From Streptomyces sp. B21-105 (GTDB lineage Bacteria; Actinomycetota; Actinomycetes; Streptomycetales; Streptomycetaceae): a stretch of 64,000 bases of DNA. The stretch lies in the NCBI RefSeq assembly GCF_036898465.1, contig NZ_JARUMJ010000001.1, forward strand, positions 4,216,001 through 4,280,000, read 5' to 3'. A program made the position numbers and the translations under genes. Below are positions 15,857 through 30,928 of this stretch, one piece after another (the stretch's first letter is position 1; every line of letters begins with the position of its first letter). A model generated the notes under the pieces. It was not told the DNA's origin, ran no database searches, and was given only the letters and a program-made list of their open reading frames with translations.

Positions 15857-17026
15857 TCAGTACGACTTGGGCAGGCCCAGGGTCTGGTGGGAGACGTAGT
15901 TCAGAATCATCTCCCGGCTCACCGGGGCGATACGAGCCACGCGGGAGGCCGTTATCAACCGGGCGAGGCCGAACTCGCGCGTGAGGCCGTTGCCGCCGAG
16001 CGTGTGCACGGCCTGGTCGACCGCTTTCACGCAGGCCTCGCCCGCCGCGTACTTGGCCATGTTGGCGGCCTCGCCCGCGCCGACGTCGTCGCCCGCGTCG
16101 TACAGGAGGGCCGCCTTCTGCATCATCAGGCGGGCCAGTTCGAGGTCGATGTGGGCCTGGGCGAGGGGGTGCGCGATGGCCTGGTGGGCGCCGATGGGGG
16201 TGTCCCAGACGGTGCGTTCGCGCGCGTACTCGATCGCGCGGGAGAGCGCGTGGCGGCCCATGCCGATCGCGAACGCGGCCGTCATGATGCGTTCGGGGTT
16301 GAGTCCGGCGAAGAGCTGGAGCAGGCCGGCGTCCTCCTCGCCGACGAGGGCGTGCGCCGGGAGCCGCACATCGTCCAGGACGAGTTCGAACTGCTTCTCC
16401 ACACTGTCCAGTTCCATGTCGATCCGGCGGCGGGTGAAGCCGGGCGTGTCACGCGGGACGATGAACAGGCAGGGCTTGAGGCGGCCCGTGCGGGCGTCCT
16501 CGGTGCGGCCGACGATCAGGGTGGCGTCGGCGATGTCGACGCCGGAGACGAAGACCTTGCGGCCGGTCAGCAGCCAGTCGCCGCTCGCCGGGTCGCGGCG
16601 GGCGGTGGTGGTGATGCGGTGGCTGTTGGAGCCGGCGTCGGGTTCGGTGATGCCGAACGCCATGAGGCGGCTGCCGTCGGCGAGCGCGGGGAGCCACGCC
16701 TGCTTCTGTTCCTCGGTGCCGAAGCGGGCGATGACCGTGCCGCAGATCGCCGGGGAGACGATCATCATGAGGAGCGGGTTGCCGGCGGCGCCCATCTCTT
16801 CGAGGACGAGGGAGAGTTCGGTGATGCCGCCGCCTCCGCCTCCGTAGGCCTCGGGGAGGTTGACGCCGATGTAGCCGAGCTTGGCGGCGGCCTGCCAGAG
16901 CCCGTCGTCCTCGGTGGCGTGGGCATGGGCGTGGGCGTGGGCTTGGGCATGGGCGTGGCTCCTGGCGAAGGACGAGACCGCCTTGCGCAGTGCCTTGTGC
17001 TCGTCGGACTCGATCAGGGTCGTCAC
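15857..17026 (-). CDS. Acyl-CoA dehydrogenase with an N-terminal His-Ala repeat
   Basis: A 389-residue FAD enzyme introducing the alpha,beta double bond into an acyl-CoA. Typical segments are GYIGVNLPEAYGGGG, ITEPDAGSNSHRITTTA, GRKVFVSG and VHTLGGNGLTREFGLARL. Helix 1 is interrupted by HAHAQAHAHAHAHA (residues 24-37), an unusual dipeptide repeat encoded at about 16913-16956. It may be harmless or give metal affinity. GGAGCCACAGTG precedes the ATG. It lies 74 bp upstream of the ligase and 83 bp downstream of the carboxylase alpha gene, within the same operon. Confidence 0.88.
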   Translation of the reverse strand: MTTLIESDEHKALRKAVSSFARSHAHAQAHAHAHAHATEDDGLWQAAAKLGYIGVNLPEAYGGGGGGITELSLVLEEMGAAGNPLLMMIVSPAICGTVIARFGTEEQKQAWLPALADGSRLMAFGITEPDAGSNSHRITTTARRDPASGDWLLTGRKVFVSGVDIADATLIVGRTEDARTGRLKPCLFIVPRDTPGFTRRRIDMELDSVEKQFELVLDDVRLPAHALVGEEDAGLLQLFAGLNPERIMTAAFAIGMGRHALSRAIEYARERTVWDTPIGAHQAIAHPLAQAHIDLELARLMMQKAALLYDAGDDVGAGEAANMAKYAAGEACVKAVDQAVHTLGGNGLTREFGLARLITASRVARIAPVSREMILNYVSHQTLGLPKSY

Positions 17027-17109
17027 TGTGGCTCCTTCGGCTGCGGGTTCGTCCGTGGTCGGTCGCGCTCACGCTGCGGAGCCGCATGTCGATGCGGCCC
17101 CGCGCACCC

Positions 17110-18957
17110 CTACGTGTCCTGCACTACGGCCAGCAGGGTGCCGACCTGGACCTGCTGTCCTTCCGTCACCCGGACCGCCGTCACCGTGCCCGTCGCCGGG
17201 GCGGGGATGACGTGTTGCATCTTCATCGCTTCGAGCCACACCAGCGGTTCACCCGCTTCGACACTCGATCCGGTGACGAGACCGGGCGCGAGCTTGACGA
17301 CCGTGCCCGGCATCGGGGCCAGGAGGGAGCCGGGGGCGTGCTGGGCCTGCGGGGCCGGGAAGCGCGGGAGGGCCGTGAGGGTCTCGCCGTTGACGTGGAC
17401 CTGGTCGCCGTAGCGGGCGATCTCGTAGCGGTGGCGTACGCCGTCCGACTCCAGGACGACCAGGGACGGGGTCGCGCGGACGACCTGGACGCCCTCCGCC
17501 ATGAGTCCGGACCGGCCGTGTGTGTACGCCGCCTCGATCTCCTCGCCGCCCACCGCGTACCGCTTCGTCTGCGGCTGGGACGGCAGGTTGCGCCAGCCGC
17601 CGAACGGTGAGCGGGTGCGGGCGTCGGCGAGGGCGGCGGCCAGCGGGGCGTGCGGATCGGGCGCCGGTACGGTCAGCTCGCCGAGGTGCCGGTCGTAGAA
17701 GCCGGTGTCCATGCGCGCGGACGTGAACTCCGGGTGCCGCAGGGAGCGGACCAGCAGGTCCCGGTTGGTGACGGGGCCGTGCAGGACCGTGCGTTCCAGG
17801 GCGCCCGCGAGCCTGCGGACGGCCTCCGCGCGCGTGGGGGCGTGGGCGACGACCTTGGCGAGCATCGGGTCGTAGTGGACGCCGACGGCGTCGCCGTCGC
17901 CGTAGCCGGTGTCCAGCCGGACTCCCCCGGGGACGGACAGGCGGTGCAGGACGCCGGTCTGCGGGGTCCAGCCGTCCGCCGGGTCCTCGGCGTAGAGGCG
18001 GGCCTCGACGGCGTGGCCACGCGCGCGTGGCGGCTCGGCGTCCAGGGCGGCGCCCTCGGCGATCCGGATCTGCTCGGCGACCAGGTCGAGCCCGAAGACG
18101 GCCTCCGTGACGGGGTGCTCGACCTGGAGGCGGGTGTTCATCTCCAGGAAGTGCGGGCGGCCGTCCGCGACGAGGAACTCCACGGTGCCGGCGCCGACGT
18201 AGGAGACCGCCCGTGCGGCGCGCACGGCCAGCGCGCGCAGTTCCTCCGCCAGGGGCCCGGCGAGGCCCGCCGCCGGCGCCTCCTCGATCACCTTCTGGTG
18301 GCGTCGCTGCAGCGAGCAGTCGCGGGTGCCGAGCGCCCACACCGTGCCATGGCTGTCGGCGAGGATCTGCACCTCGACATGGCGGCCGTGCTCCACGTAC
18401 GGCTCGACGAACACCTCGCCGTCGCCGAAGGCGCTCGCGGCCTCGGCGCGCGCGCTCTCCAGCGCGGGGCCCAGCTCCGTCAGGCGGCGCACCACGCGCA
18501 TGCCGCGCCCGCCGCCGCCCGCCGCCGCCTTCACCAGCACGGGCAGGTCGGCCTCCGTCACCTCGTCCGCGGCGAGCGGGGCGAGCCCCATGAGCTGTTT
18601 GGCGCGCGTCTTGGACGCCATCGCCTCGATCGCCTCGGGCGGCGGCCCGATCCAGACGAGGCCCGCGTCCAGGACGGCGCGCGCGAAGTCGGCGTTCTCG
18701 GACAGGAAGCCGTAGCCGGGGTGCACGGCGTCCGCGCCCGCGGCGACGGCGGCCTTCACCACGAGGTCGCCGCGCAGATAGGTGTCCGCGGGCGAGCTGC
18801 CGGGCAGCCGTACGGCCGTGTCGGCCACGCGCGTGTGGAGCGCGCCGGCGTCGGCGTCCGAGTGGACGGCGACGGTGCGCACGCCCGCCTCGCGGCAGGT
18901 GCGGAAGACGCGGCAGGCGATCTCGCCGCGGTTGGCCACCAGAACGGAAGTAATCAT
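17110..18957 (-). CDS. Acyl-CoA carboxylase alpha subunit (biotin carboxylase + BCCP)
   Basis: This 615-residue fusion has a biotin carboxylase (1-445: VLVANRGEIACRVFRTC, AAAGGGGRGMRVV, HFLEMNTRLQVEHPVTE) and a C-terminal biotinyl domain with EAMKMQH near residue 576, whose Lys carries biotin. It carboxylates biotin with ATP and bicarbonate and hands it to the beta subunit encoded 5 bp upstream. The length and domain order fit methylcrotonyl-, geranyl- or acyl-CoA carboxylases. The start ATG 18957 (MITSVLVANRG) follows closely on the previous stop codon, showing tight operon packing. Confidence 0.92.
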   Translation of the reverse strand: MITSVLVANRGEIACRVFRTCREAGVRTVAVHSDADAGALHTRVADTAVRLPGSSPADTYLRGDLVVKAAVAAGADAVHPGYGFLSENADFARAVLDAGLVWIGPPPEAIEAMASKTRAKQLMGLAPLAADEVTEADLPVLVKAAAGGGGRGMRVVRRLTELGPALESARAEAASAFGDGEVFVEPYVEHGRHVEVQILADSHGTVWALGTRDCSLQRRHQKVIEEAPAAGLAGPLAEELRALAVRAARAVSYVGAGTVEFLVADGRPHFLEMNTRLQVEHPVTEAVFGLDLVAEQIRIAEGAALDAEPPRARGHAVEARLYAEDPADGWTPQTGVLHRLSVPGGVRLDTGYGDGDAVGVHYDPMLAKVVAHAPTRAEAVRRLAGALERTVLHGPVTNRDLLVRSLRHPEFTSARMDTGFYDRHLGELTVPAPDPHAPLAAALADARTRSPFGGWRNLPSQPQTKRYAVGGEEIEAAYTHGRSGLMAEGVQVVRATPSLVVLESDGVRHRYEIARYGDQVHVNGETLTALPRFPAPQAQHAPGSLLAPMPGTVVKLAPGLVTGSSVEAGEPLVWLEAMKMQHVIPAPATGTVTAVRVTEGQQVQVGTLLAVVQDT

Positions 18958-18962
18958 GAGCC

Positions 18963-20557
<1,595 letters not shown>

Positions 20558-20561
<4 letters not shown>

Positions 20562-22294
20562 AGGAGGGCCTCCGGGATGTCCAGACAGCGGGAGCGCAGC
20601 CATTCGCCGAGCGCCTTGGCCTGCGGATCGAAGCGGTGCTGGGCGGCCACTCCCTCGCCGAGGACGCCCTCGACGACGAAGTTCAGGGCGCGCAGCCGGG
20701 GCAGGACGTGCCGGGTGACGGTCAGGGAGCGGCACTCGGGGAGGAGTTCGCGCAGCCGGTCGGCCGTCAGCTCGTGGGCGAGCCAGCGCCAGGCCTCGTC
20801 CGTCCGCGCCCAGACGCCGACGTTGGCGTCGCCGCCCTTGTCGCCGCTGCGGGCGCCCGCGACCAGCCCGAGGGGCGCGCGCCGCACGGGGCCGGGCGGC
20901 AGCGGCTCCGGCAGGCCGGGTTCCGGCGCCGCCTCGAGCGGGCGGGTGCCGTCGGCGGGCGGCGGGGGGACGGTCAGGCGGCGGCCGTCGTGCAGGACGG
21001 CGACGTGTTGGACGTCCCCCTGCGGGACGGACGAGGCCTCGAACACGCCGTACGGGGAGCCCTTGCCAGGGGGCGCGAGGAGATGGAAGCCGGGGTAGCT
21101 GGCCAGCGCCAGTTCCACGGCGGCCCCGCTCAGCGCCCGTCCGACGACGGCCTGTTCGGGGTCGCGTACGACGAGTCGCAGCAGCGCGCCGGCGGTCTCC
21201 TCGGTGTCGGCGTCGGGTCGGTCGGTGCGGACGAGTTCCCAACGAACCTGTGTCGGGGGCGACTTGGCGAGCGCGTCGGTCATCTGCTCGCGCGCCAGCG
21301 CCGCCTTGGCCTCGATGTCGAGGCCGGTGAGCACGAAAACGACCTCGTTGCGGAAGCCGCCCAGGCGGGTGCGACCGACCTTGAGGTGGGGCGGCGGGGC
21401 CTCGCCGCGCACGCCGTCGATACGCACCCGGTCCGGGCCGTCCTGGGTGAGCCGGACGGTGTCCAGCCGCGCGGTGACGTCGGGGCCCGCGTACCGGGCG
21501 CCTCCCGTCTCGTACAGCAGCTGGGCGGTCACCGTGCCGACGTCGACGAAGCCGCCAGTGCCGGGGTGTTTGGTGATGACACAGCTGCCGTCCTCGTGGA
21601 TCTCGGCGAGCGGGAAGCCGGGCCGGCGCAGGTCACGGCCGGGGCCGGTGCGGGCGCCTGTGCCGCCGTCGGTGCCTGTGCCTGTGCCGCCGTCGGCGAA
21701 GAACGCGTAGTTGCCGCCCGTCGCCTGCGTCCCGCACTCCAGGACGTGTCCGGCGACGACCGCGCCCGCGAGGCGGTCGTACTCCCGCGGCCCCCAGCCG
21801 AACCGGGCGGCGGCGGGTCCGGTGACCAGGGCCGCGTCGGTGACCCGCCCGGTGACGACGACATCCGCGCCCTCGCGCAGACAGGCGGCGATACCGAAAC
21901 CGCCGAGGTAGGCGTGCGCGGTGAGACTGCCGGGAAACCGGTTCCCGAGATCGTCGCCCTCGACGTGCGCGACGCGCGCCGGGATGCCGAGCCGGTCCGC
22001 CGATTCGCGTACGGCGTCGGCGAGTCCGGCCGGGTTGAGGCCGCCCGCGTTGGCGACGATCCGCACCCCGCGCTCGTGGGCGAGGCCGAGGCACTCCTCG
22101 AGCTGCCGCAGAAAGGTGCGGGCGTACCCGGCGGCCGGATCCTTCAGCCGGTCGCGGCCCAGGATCAGCATGGTCAGCTCGGCGAGGTAGTCGCCGGTGA
22201 CGACGTCCAGCTCGCCGCCGGTGAGCATCTCGCGCAGGGCGTCGAAACGGTCGCCGTAGAACCCGGACGCGTTGCCCACACGGAGCACGCTCAC
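20558..22294 (-). CDS. AtuA-like (DUF1446) acyclic terpene utilisation family protein
   Basis: A 578-residue protein resembling AtuA of the Pseudomonas acyclic terpene pathway: an N-terminal DUF1446 domain (1-450: [22 protein letters not shown]-like loop, [34 protein letters not shown]) and a C-terminal AtuA-like domain (about 470-570: [17 protein letters not shown]). The biochemical role of AtuA is not established. An in-frame [19 protein letters not shown] insert near residue 210 is not part of the family pattern. The ATG overlaps the previous stop codon as ATGA. It is the best clue that the operon handles isoprenoid-like acids. Confidence 0.85.
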
Positions 22295-23097
22295 GAGGCC
22301 GATTCCTTCGGCGGACGGCCGCTGCCGGGCGGCCCCGCGAAGGCCTGGGCGACGTCCAGCCAGCGGTCGGCGTCGGTGCCCTCGGCGCGCAGACCGAGGT
22401 CCGCGCGGTGGGCGCGCTGGGTCACCAGGAGGCAGAAGTCGAGGGCGGTGCCGGTGACGCGGTCGTCGGCGTCCTCAGGACCGTATGTCCACAACTGTCC
22501 TGAGGGGCTGCGCAGTTCGAGGCGGAACTCCTCGAAGGGCGTGGGCAGTCCGTGCACGCCGAACGCGAAGTCACGGGTGCGGACGCCGAGGCGCACGATG
22601 TGCCGGAGCCGGTCGGTCGGCGCGGGCTTCTTCCCCAACGCGTCCGCCACGTCCAGGCCGTGGGCCCAGGTCTCCATGAGCCGCGCGGTCGCCATCGAGG
22701 CGGCGGCCATCGGCGGGCCGTACCAAGGAAAGCGCGCTCCCGCGGGCGCGGCGCGCAACGCCGCCTGCAGGGCGTCGCGCCCGGTGCGCCAGTTGGCGAG
22801 GAGCCGGCCGGGCGGCTGCGCGGCCCCCTCCGCCGCGCCGTTGTCCACGAAGTCGCCGGGCGCGGCCAGCGCCTTCTCGACCTCACGGGCGAAGGCGTCC
22901 CGGTCGGTCACGGCCAGCACGGAGGAGCGGTCGGTCCATGCGAGATGCGCGATCTGGTGCGCGACGGTCCAGCCGGGCGCGGGCGTCGGCAACGCCCACT
23001 GCTCCGCTCCCGACTCGGCCACCAGGCGGTCGAGTTCGTCGCTTTCGGCACGCAGGTCGTCGAGCACGGGGGTGGGGTCGGCCATGGGGTGGAGCAT
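22291..23097 (-). CDS. TIGR03084/MDMPI-like DinB-fold protein, first gene of operon
   Basis: About 268 residues with an MDMPI/DinB four-helix domain. [19 protein letters not shown] holds one candidate metal His, and [16 protein letters not shown] holds another. Relatives include mycothiol-dependent maleylpyruvate isomerase, and the TIGR03084 subgroup is found beside acyl-CoA genes; its reaction is unknown to me. ATG 23097 is chosen over ATG 23085 because GGGG lies 9 nt upstream of the former. Only about 20 bp separate this ATG from the palindrome, so binding there would block transcription of the whole operon. Confidence 0.75.
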   Translation of the reverse strand: MLHPMADPTPVLDDLRAESDELDRLVAESGAEQWALPTPAPGWTVAHQIAHLAWTDRSSVLAVTDRDAFAREVEKALAAPGDFVDNGAAEGAAQPPGRLLANWRTGRDALQAALRAAPAGARFPWYGPPMAAASMATARLMETWAHGLDVADALGKKPAPTDRLRHIVRLGVRTRDFAFGVHGLPTPFEEFRLELRSPSGQLWTYGPEDADDRVTGTALDFCLLVTQRAHRADLGLRAEGTDADRWLDVAQAFAGPPGSGRPPKESAS

Positions 23098-23117
23098 GGC
23101 AGCGGACCCCAAAACAA

Positions 23118-23131
23118 GCAAGCATGCTTGC
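23118..23131. promoter_or_regulatory. Perfect 14-bp palindrome, probable TetR operator
   Basis: GCAAGCATGCTTGC lies directly upstream of the first gene of the acyl-CoA operon in a locally AT-rich patch (AAAACAAGCA on one side, CATTAATTTC on the other). Its size and symmetry fit TetR-family operators, and the operon's last gene is a TetR regulator. Assignment to that protein is inference. Confidence 0.65.
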
Positions 23132-23221
23132 ATTAATTTCTACCGGGGCCGCCTCCGTCTCAGGAAGAGGAACCGGAACAGGCAGGAACAGGAACAGGAA
23201 CAGGGACCGGCGCAGTCGCCC

Positions 23222-24205
23222 TCACGCCTCCGGGACGGCCGCCTTGCCCCGCCCGACCTGGGTCCGCACCGCGCCCATGCTCGCCGCCACGACCAGGGCG
23301 ATGGCGGCCGCCTGGACCGTGGTCAGCGCCTGGTCGAGGATCAGGAAGCCCGCGGTGGCGGCGATGGCCGGCTCCAGGCTCATCAGGATCGCGAAGGTGG
23401 ACGCCGGCAGACGGCGCAGCGCGAGCAGTTCGAGGGTGTAGGGCAGGACCGACGACAACAGGGCCACCGCCGCGCCCAGGCCCAGCGTCACCGGGTCGGC
23501 GAGTTTCGCGCCCGACTCCGCGAGACCCAGCGGGAGGAAGAGCAGCGCCCCCACCGCCATCGCCAGCGCGAGCCCGTCCGCCTGCGGGAAACGCCGGCCG
23601 GTACGGGCGCTGAAGACGATGTACGCCGCCCACATCGCGCCGGCGCCCAGCGCGAACGCGACGCCCACCGGATCCAGCGCGCCGAAGCCGCCACCGCCAT
23701 CGCCGCCCTCGCCGTGACCGCCACCGCCGCCGCCGCTGAGCAGGAACACGCCGACGAGGGCCAGTGCGGCCCACACCAGGTTCAGCGCACGGCGTGAGGC
23801 GACGACCGAGAGGGCCAGCGGGCCGAGGACCTCCAGCGTCACCGCCGGACCCAACGCGATGCGGTCCAGCGACTGGTAGAACAGGCCGTTCATCGCGGCC
23901 ATCGTGACGCCGAAGGCGACGACCGTGCCCCAGTCGGCGCGCGAGTGGCCGCGCAGCCGTGGCCGGCAGACGACCAGCAGCACCACGGCGGCGACCAGGA
24001 GCCGCAGCGCCACCACGCCCAGCGCGCCCGCCCTCGGCATCAACGTCACCGCGAGGGCGCCGCCGAACTGCACCGAGATCCCGCCGGCGAGCACCAGGCC
24101 GACGGGACCGAGGGGGCCGAAGGAGCCGAACCGGCCCGGGGTCTCGCCCGGAAGCCGGGGAGCGGCGGTGCTCGCGGTCGCGGGGGCGGTGTCGGGGGTC
24201 GTCAC
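23222..24205 (-). CDS. EamA/DMT-superfamily exporter (RhtA-like)
   Basis: This 327-residue inner-membrane protein has about ten transmembrane segments in two EamA repeats (about 30-155 and 185-310). Segments such as VVALRLLVAAVVLLVV, TLEVLGPLALSVVASRRAL and FAILMSLEPAIAATAGF match the RhtA subgroup, known for amino-acid (threonine/homoserine) efflux. A Gly/His/Glu/Asp-rich cytoplasmic loop (GGGGGGHGEGGDGGGG) separates the repeats and is unusual. The substrate is not determined. It lies just beyond the operator region on the same strand as the acyl-CoA operon but is not obviously co-transcribed. Confidence 0.85.
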   Translation of the reverse strand: MTTPDTAPATASTAAPRLPGETPGRFGSFGPLGPVGLVLAGGISVQFGGALAVTLMPRAGALGVVALRLLVAAVVLLVVCRPRLRGHSRADWGTVVAFGVTMAAMNGLFYQSLDRIALGPAVTLEVLGPLALSVVASRRALNLVWAALALVGVFLLSGGGGGGHGEGGDGGGGFGALDPVGVAFALGAGAMWAAYIVFSARTGRRFPQADGLALAMAVGALLFLPLGLAESGAKLADPVTLGLGAAVALLSSVLPYTLELLALRRLPASTFAILMSLEPAIAATAGFLILDQALTTVQAAAIALVVAASMGAVRTQVGRGKAAVPEA

Positions 24206-24400
24206 GGGCGGTCCTGGTGCTCGGCTCGGGCTCGTTCATCACGATGCACTGTCGAGTTCAGGGTAGTGGACCAGGTCAGGCGTGAAAACCCTTTATGCCA
24301 CTGTCTCGGGCTCTGAGACGAACGGGCGGGCGGGGAAGCCGTCGAGCGGACGGGGACCCGTCGGGACGGCAGCGAAGCCGTCGGGAAGGCAGCGAAGCCG

Positions 24401-25525
24401 TCAGCGGCGGGCCAGGTACAGGGTCAGCGCCCGGTGCAGCAGCTTGTTGAGGGGGAAGTCCCACTCGCCCAGGTACTCGACCGCCTCCCCGCCCGTGCCC
24501 GCCTTGAAGCGGAGCAGGCCGAGCAGGTGGTTGGACTCGTCCAGCGTGTCGGTGATCCCTCGCAGGTCGTAGACGGCGGCGCCCCCCTCGTGGGCGTCCG
24601 CCATCATGCGCCACTGCATGGCGTTGTTGGGCTGGACCTCGCGTCTGCGGCCGGTGGACGCGCCGTAGGAGTACCAGACGTGCTCGCCGACAGTCAGCAT
24701 GGTGGCCGCGGCGAGGACGTCGCCGTCGTGGTGCGCGAGGTAGAGCCGCATGCGGTCGGGATGCTCGGCGTTCAGCGCGTCCCACATACGCCGGAAGTAG
24801 GACAGCGGGCGCGGGACGAAACGGTCGCGCTCGGCGGTCTCGAGGTACAGCCCGTAGAACGCCGGCAGGTCCTCGGCCCCGCCCCGGACCACCTTCACGC
24901 CCGCGTTCTCCGCCTTCTTGATGTTGCGCCGCCACTGCTGGTTCAGGCCGCTGCGGACGTCGTCCAGCGACCGTCCCGCCAGCGGCACCTGGAAGACGTG
25001 GCGCGGCTGGCCCGCCGCGAAGCCCTCCTCGCCGCCCCGCGCGGCCGGCCGCCAGCCGGCCCGGCACAGCCGGTCGGCGACGTCCTGGGCGGCCGGCTCG
25101 TACGACGTCGGCTCGGCGTCCCCCAGCCGGTGGGCGTCCGGGTCGGCGATGGCCGCCTTGACGGCGTCCGCGCTCCAGCGCCGCACGACGACGGGCGGGC
25201 CCATCTTCACCGAGAACGCGCCCCGCGCCTTCAGGTGCGCCAGCATCGGCGTCAGCCAGCGTTCGACGAGATCCGGCGCGTGCCAGTCGACGAGCGGCCC
25301 CTCGGGCAGATACGCCAGACACCTGCGCAGCCTCGGCACCGGCCGCAGCAGCACCAGCCCGGCCCCCACGAGCGCCCCCGTCCCGTCGAACCAGCCCAGG
25401 CTCTCCGCCTGCCAGTCCGGCTTCACATCCCCCCACGAGGGGACCTGCATATGGCTCGCGGAGGGGCGGCCCGCGACGAACGCCAGGTGCTCGTCACGGC
25501 TGATGGACTGGACACGCAGACTCAT
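24401..25525 (-). CDS. FemX/FemAB-type peptidoglycan aminoacyltransferase
   Basis: A 374-residue protein with the Fem fold of twin GNAT-like domains. PSWGDVKPDWQAESLGWF, SGLNQQWRRNIKKAENAGVKV, YLETAERDRF and the C-terminal LLRFKAGTGGEAVEYLGEWDFPLN are family signatures. Such enzymes transfer an amino acid from tRNA to the lipid II stem peptide; Streptomyces cross-bridges carry glycine, so a glycyl role is plausible. The start is ATG 25525. The 3' flank (24354-24403) has two copies of GGCAGCGAAGCCGTC. Confidence 0.82.
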   Translation of the reverse strand: MSLRVQSISRDEHLAFVAGRPSASHMQVPSWGDVKPDWQAESLGWFDGTGALVGAGLVLLRPVPRLRRCLAYLPEGPLVDWHAPDLVERWLTPMLAHLKARGAFSVKMGPPVVVRRWSADAVKAAIADPDAHRLGDAEPTSYEPAAQDVADRLCRAGWRPAARGGEEGFAAGQPRHVFQVPLAGRSLDDVRSGLNQQWRRNIKKAENAGVKVVRGGAEDLPAFYGLYLETAERDRFVPRPLSYFRRMWDALNAEHPDRMRLYLAHHDGDVLAAATMLTVGEHVWYSYGASTGRRREVQPNNAMQWRMMADAHEGGAAVYDLRGITDTLDESNHLLGLLRFKAGTGGEAVEYLGEWDFPLNKLLHRALTLYLARR

Positions 25526-25675
25526 GGCGGGGCCCCTTCGAACGGCCGTTTTCGGCCACCCTAGGAGGCCAACAGCCCAGGCCCGAGGCCCAAGGCCGCC
25601 AACCGCCCGCGTGTCCGCCACACGGGTACGCAGATGGGCGTCCGTCGGCTGGGTGATCTCGGTACTCGAAATCTC

Positions 25676-25939
25676 TTACGCGGGCGTTTCGGGGGCTTCG
25701 GGAAACGGCGGCAGGGAATCGGCTACGAACGTCCCCAGCCCGACCTCGCCCCGCGTCCAGCCCTGTACGCGCACGTGCTGCATGGCCTTCGCCGCCGTCG
25801 CGTTCACCACGCCGAACTCCTGGGCGATGTCCAACGTGGAAGGCACACGGCTGCCCGGAGGATACGTGCCGTCCTTGATGCGCCGGATGATCTCCGCTGC
25901 GATCTGCCGCCACAGGGGCCGCGTACGGTCAAGCTCCAT
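25676..25939 (-). CDS. Short GntR-family regulator (YtrA-like, wHTH only)
   Basis: An 87-residue protein consisting of a GntR winged helix: LWRQIAAEIIRRIKDGTYPPGSRVPSTLDIAQEFGV, then TAAKAMQHVRVQGWT and GTFVAD. There is almost no C-terminal effector domain, so it probably dimerizes through a short tail or binds as part of a larger complex. Small GntR proteins of this sort in Streptomyces often sit beside pairs of tiny ORFs, as here (26089 and 26349 divergent). The ATG is at 25939. Confidence 0.82.
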   Translation of the reverse strand: MELDRTRPLWRQIAAEIIRRIKDGTYPPGSRVPSTLDIAQEFGVVNATAAKAMQHVRVQGWTRGEVGLGTFVADSLPPFPEAPETPA

Positions 25940-26088
25940 GATGTCAGCGTGGGTGACTACGGCATTCTGCGCATCCGTGGTTGTCTACAGTTATCCACGG
26001 TATGGTGAACTCCGAAACACAGAACGGCCCCGGCGGGAAGCGGCTACTTCCTCACCGGGGCCTGAGCCGACTGAATAGGAGTCGACCT
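25940..26088. promoter_or_regulatory. Divergent promoter region of the GntR/small-ORF module
   Basis: This 149-bp gap is distinctly less GC-rich than the neighbouring genes. GTTGTCTACAGTTATCCAC near 25980-25998 is AT-rich and carries GTCTAC, a partial match to GntR half-sites (GT-N-TAN-AC type). No -35/-10 pair is convincing. AATAGGAGTCG provides the ribosome-binding site for the gene at 26089. Confidence 0.35.
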
Positions 26089-26352
26089 ATGCGCAGCCTA
26101 CTGGCCGCGACCCTGAGCCTCTTTCTGCCGCCTCGCGGAGCTCACCGCGCCGCCGACGTGTCACCGTTGCTCGGCGTCCGTCCGCACGTTCTCACGCTTC
26201 GGCCATCGCACGGCGACGACGTCATCGCCGCTGACGGTCTTCCCCTGGTCCGGCCGTACGTCGTCCTGTGGGAACGCGAGCGGGATGCACGCCGGGCAGC
26301 CGTCCTCGCCCCCTTGGGACAGGACCATGCGTGGTCGGAGGGCGCTGCATGA
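26089..26352 (+). CDS. Small hypothetical protein in a GntR-linked module
   Basis: An 87-residue protein (MRSLLAATLSLFLPPRGAHR...) whose N-terminus is hydrophobic for about 13 residues and then turns basic, as in a family of small Streptomyces proteins found near short GntR or XRE regulators. There is no known function. TAGGAG 7 nt upstream supports this ATG over the in-frame one at 26002. Its TGA overlaps the next ATG (ATGA), so the two genes are coupled. Confidence 0.6.
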   Translation: MRSLLAATLSLFLPPRGAHRAADVSPLLGVRPHVLTLRPSHGDDVIAADGLPLVRPYVVLWERERDARRAAVLAPLGQDHAWSEGAA

Positions 26353-26606
26353 GCGGGAGGCGTTTCCGCAGCATCGGCGTCGACCCTGCGACCGGCAAGG
26401 AGGGGTTCGTGCTCGGCCGCCCCGGCGGTTTCCTTGAGGAACTGGCCGACGTGCACGCCCTCAGGGCAGCCGCCGTCCTGGCGACGGCCGTCGGCGCCGT
26501 ACTGGACGGAGGCAGGTCGTCGGACGCCGAACTCGCCGCCTTCGTACCGTCGTTGCACGCGGCGCGCGAAGAATGCGTCGGCATCATGGCGGCGGACAGG
26601 GAGTGA
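26349..26606 (+). CDS. Small hypothetical protein coupled to the previous ORF
   Basis: An 85-residue acidic soluble protein (MSGRRFRSIGVDPATGKEGF...) with a predicted helical middle (EELADVHALRAAAVLATAVGAVLDG). I do not recognise the family. The ATGA overlap with the preceding gene argues that both are real and made together, presumably under control of the divergent GntR protein. Confidence 0.55.
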   Translation: MSGRRFRSIGVDPATGKEGFVLGRPGGFLEELADVHALRAAAVLATAVGAVLDGGRSSDAELAAFVPSLHAAREECVGIMAADRE

Positions 26607-26727
26607 CGGCGTAGAGGGCGGCATGCGGCCGTAGGGCGTCAGCCGCGTTGCAAGTGCCCGGGATCGCCCCCCCCGGACGCCTGCCACGGCCGACCGCATG
26701 GGCCCGTCAGGGACGCCCCCGCACGCG

Positions 26728-30880
<4,153 letters not shown>

Positions 30881-30928
30881 CCGTTCCTGGCGGCTCGTAG
30901 CGGCCCGTAGCCGCTCCGGCAGACGGAG

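Noticed and set aside
20636..23797. 1053-codon open frame on the plus strand
   Set aside because: It is the shadow of the carboxylase/AtuA/MDMPI genes on the other strand, with Arg/Gly/His-rich composition and no ribosome-binding site.
24276..25436. 386-codon minus-strand frame overlapping the FemX-like gene
   Set aside because: It is another frame of the same strand with Arg/Gly-rich composition; the FemX frame has the family motifs.
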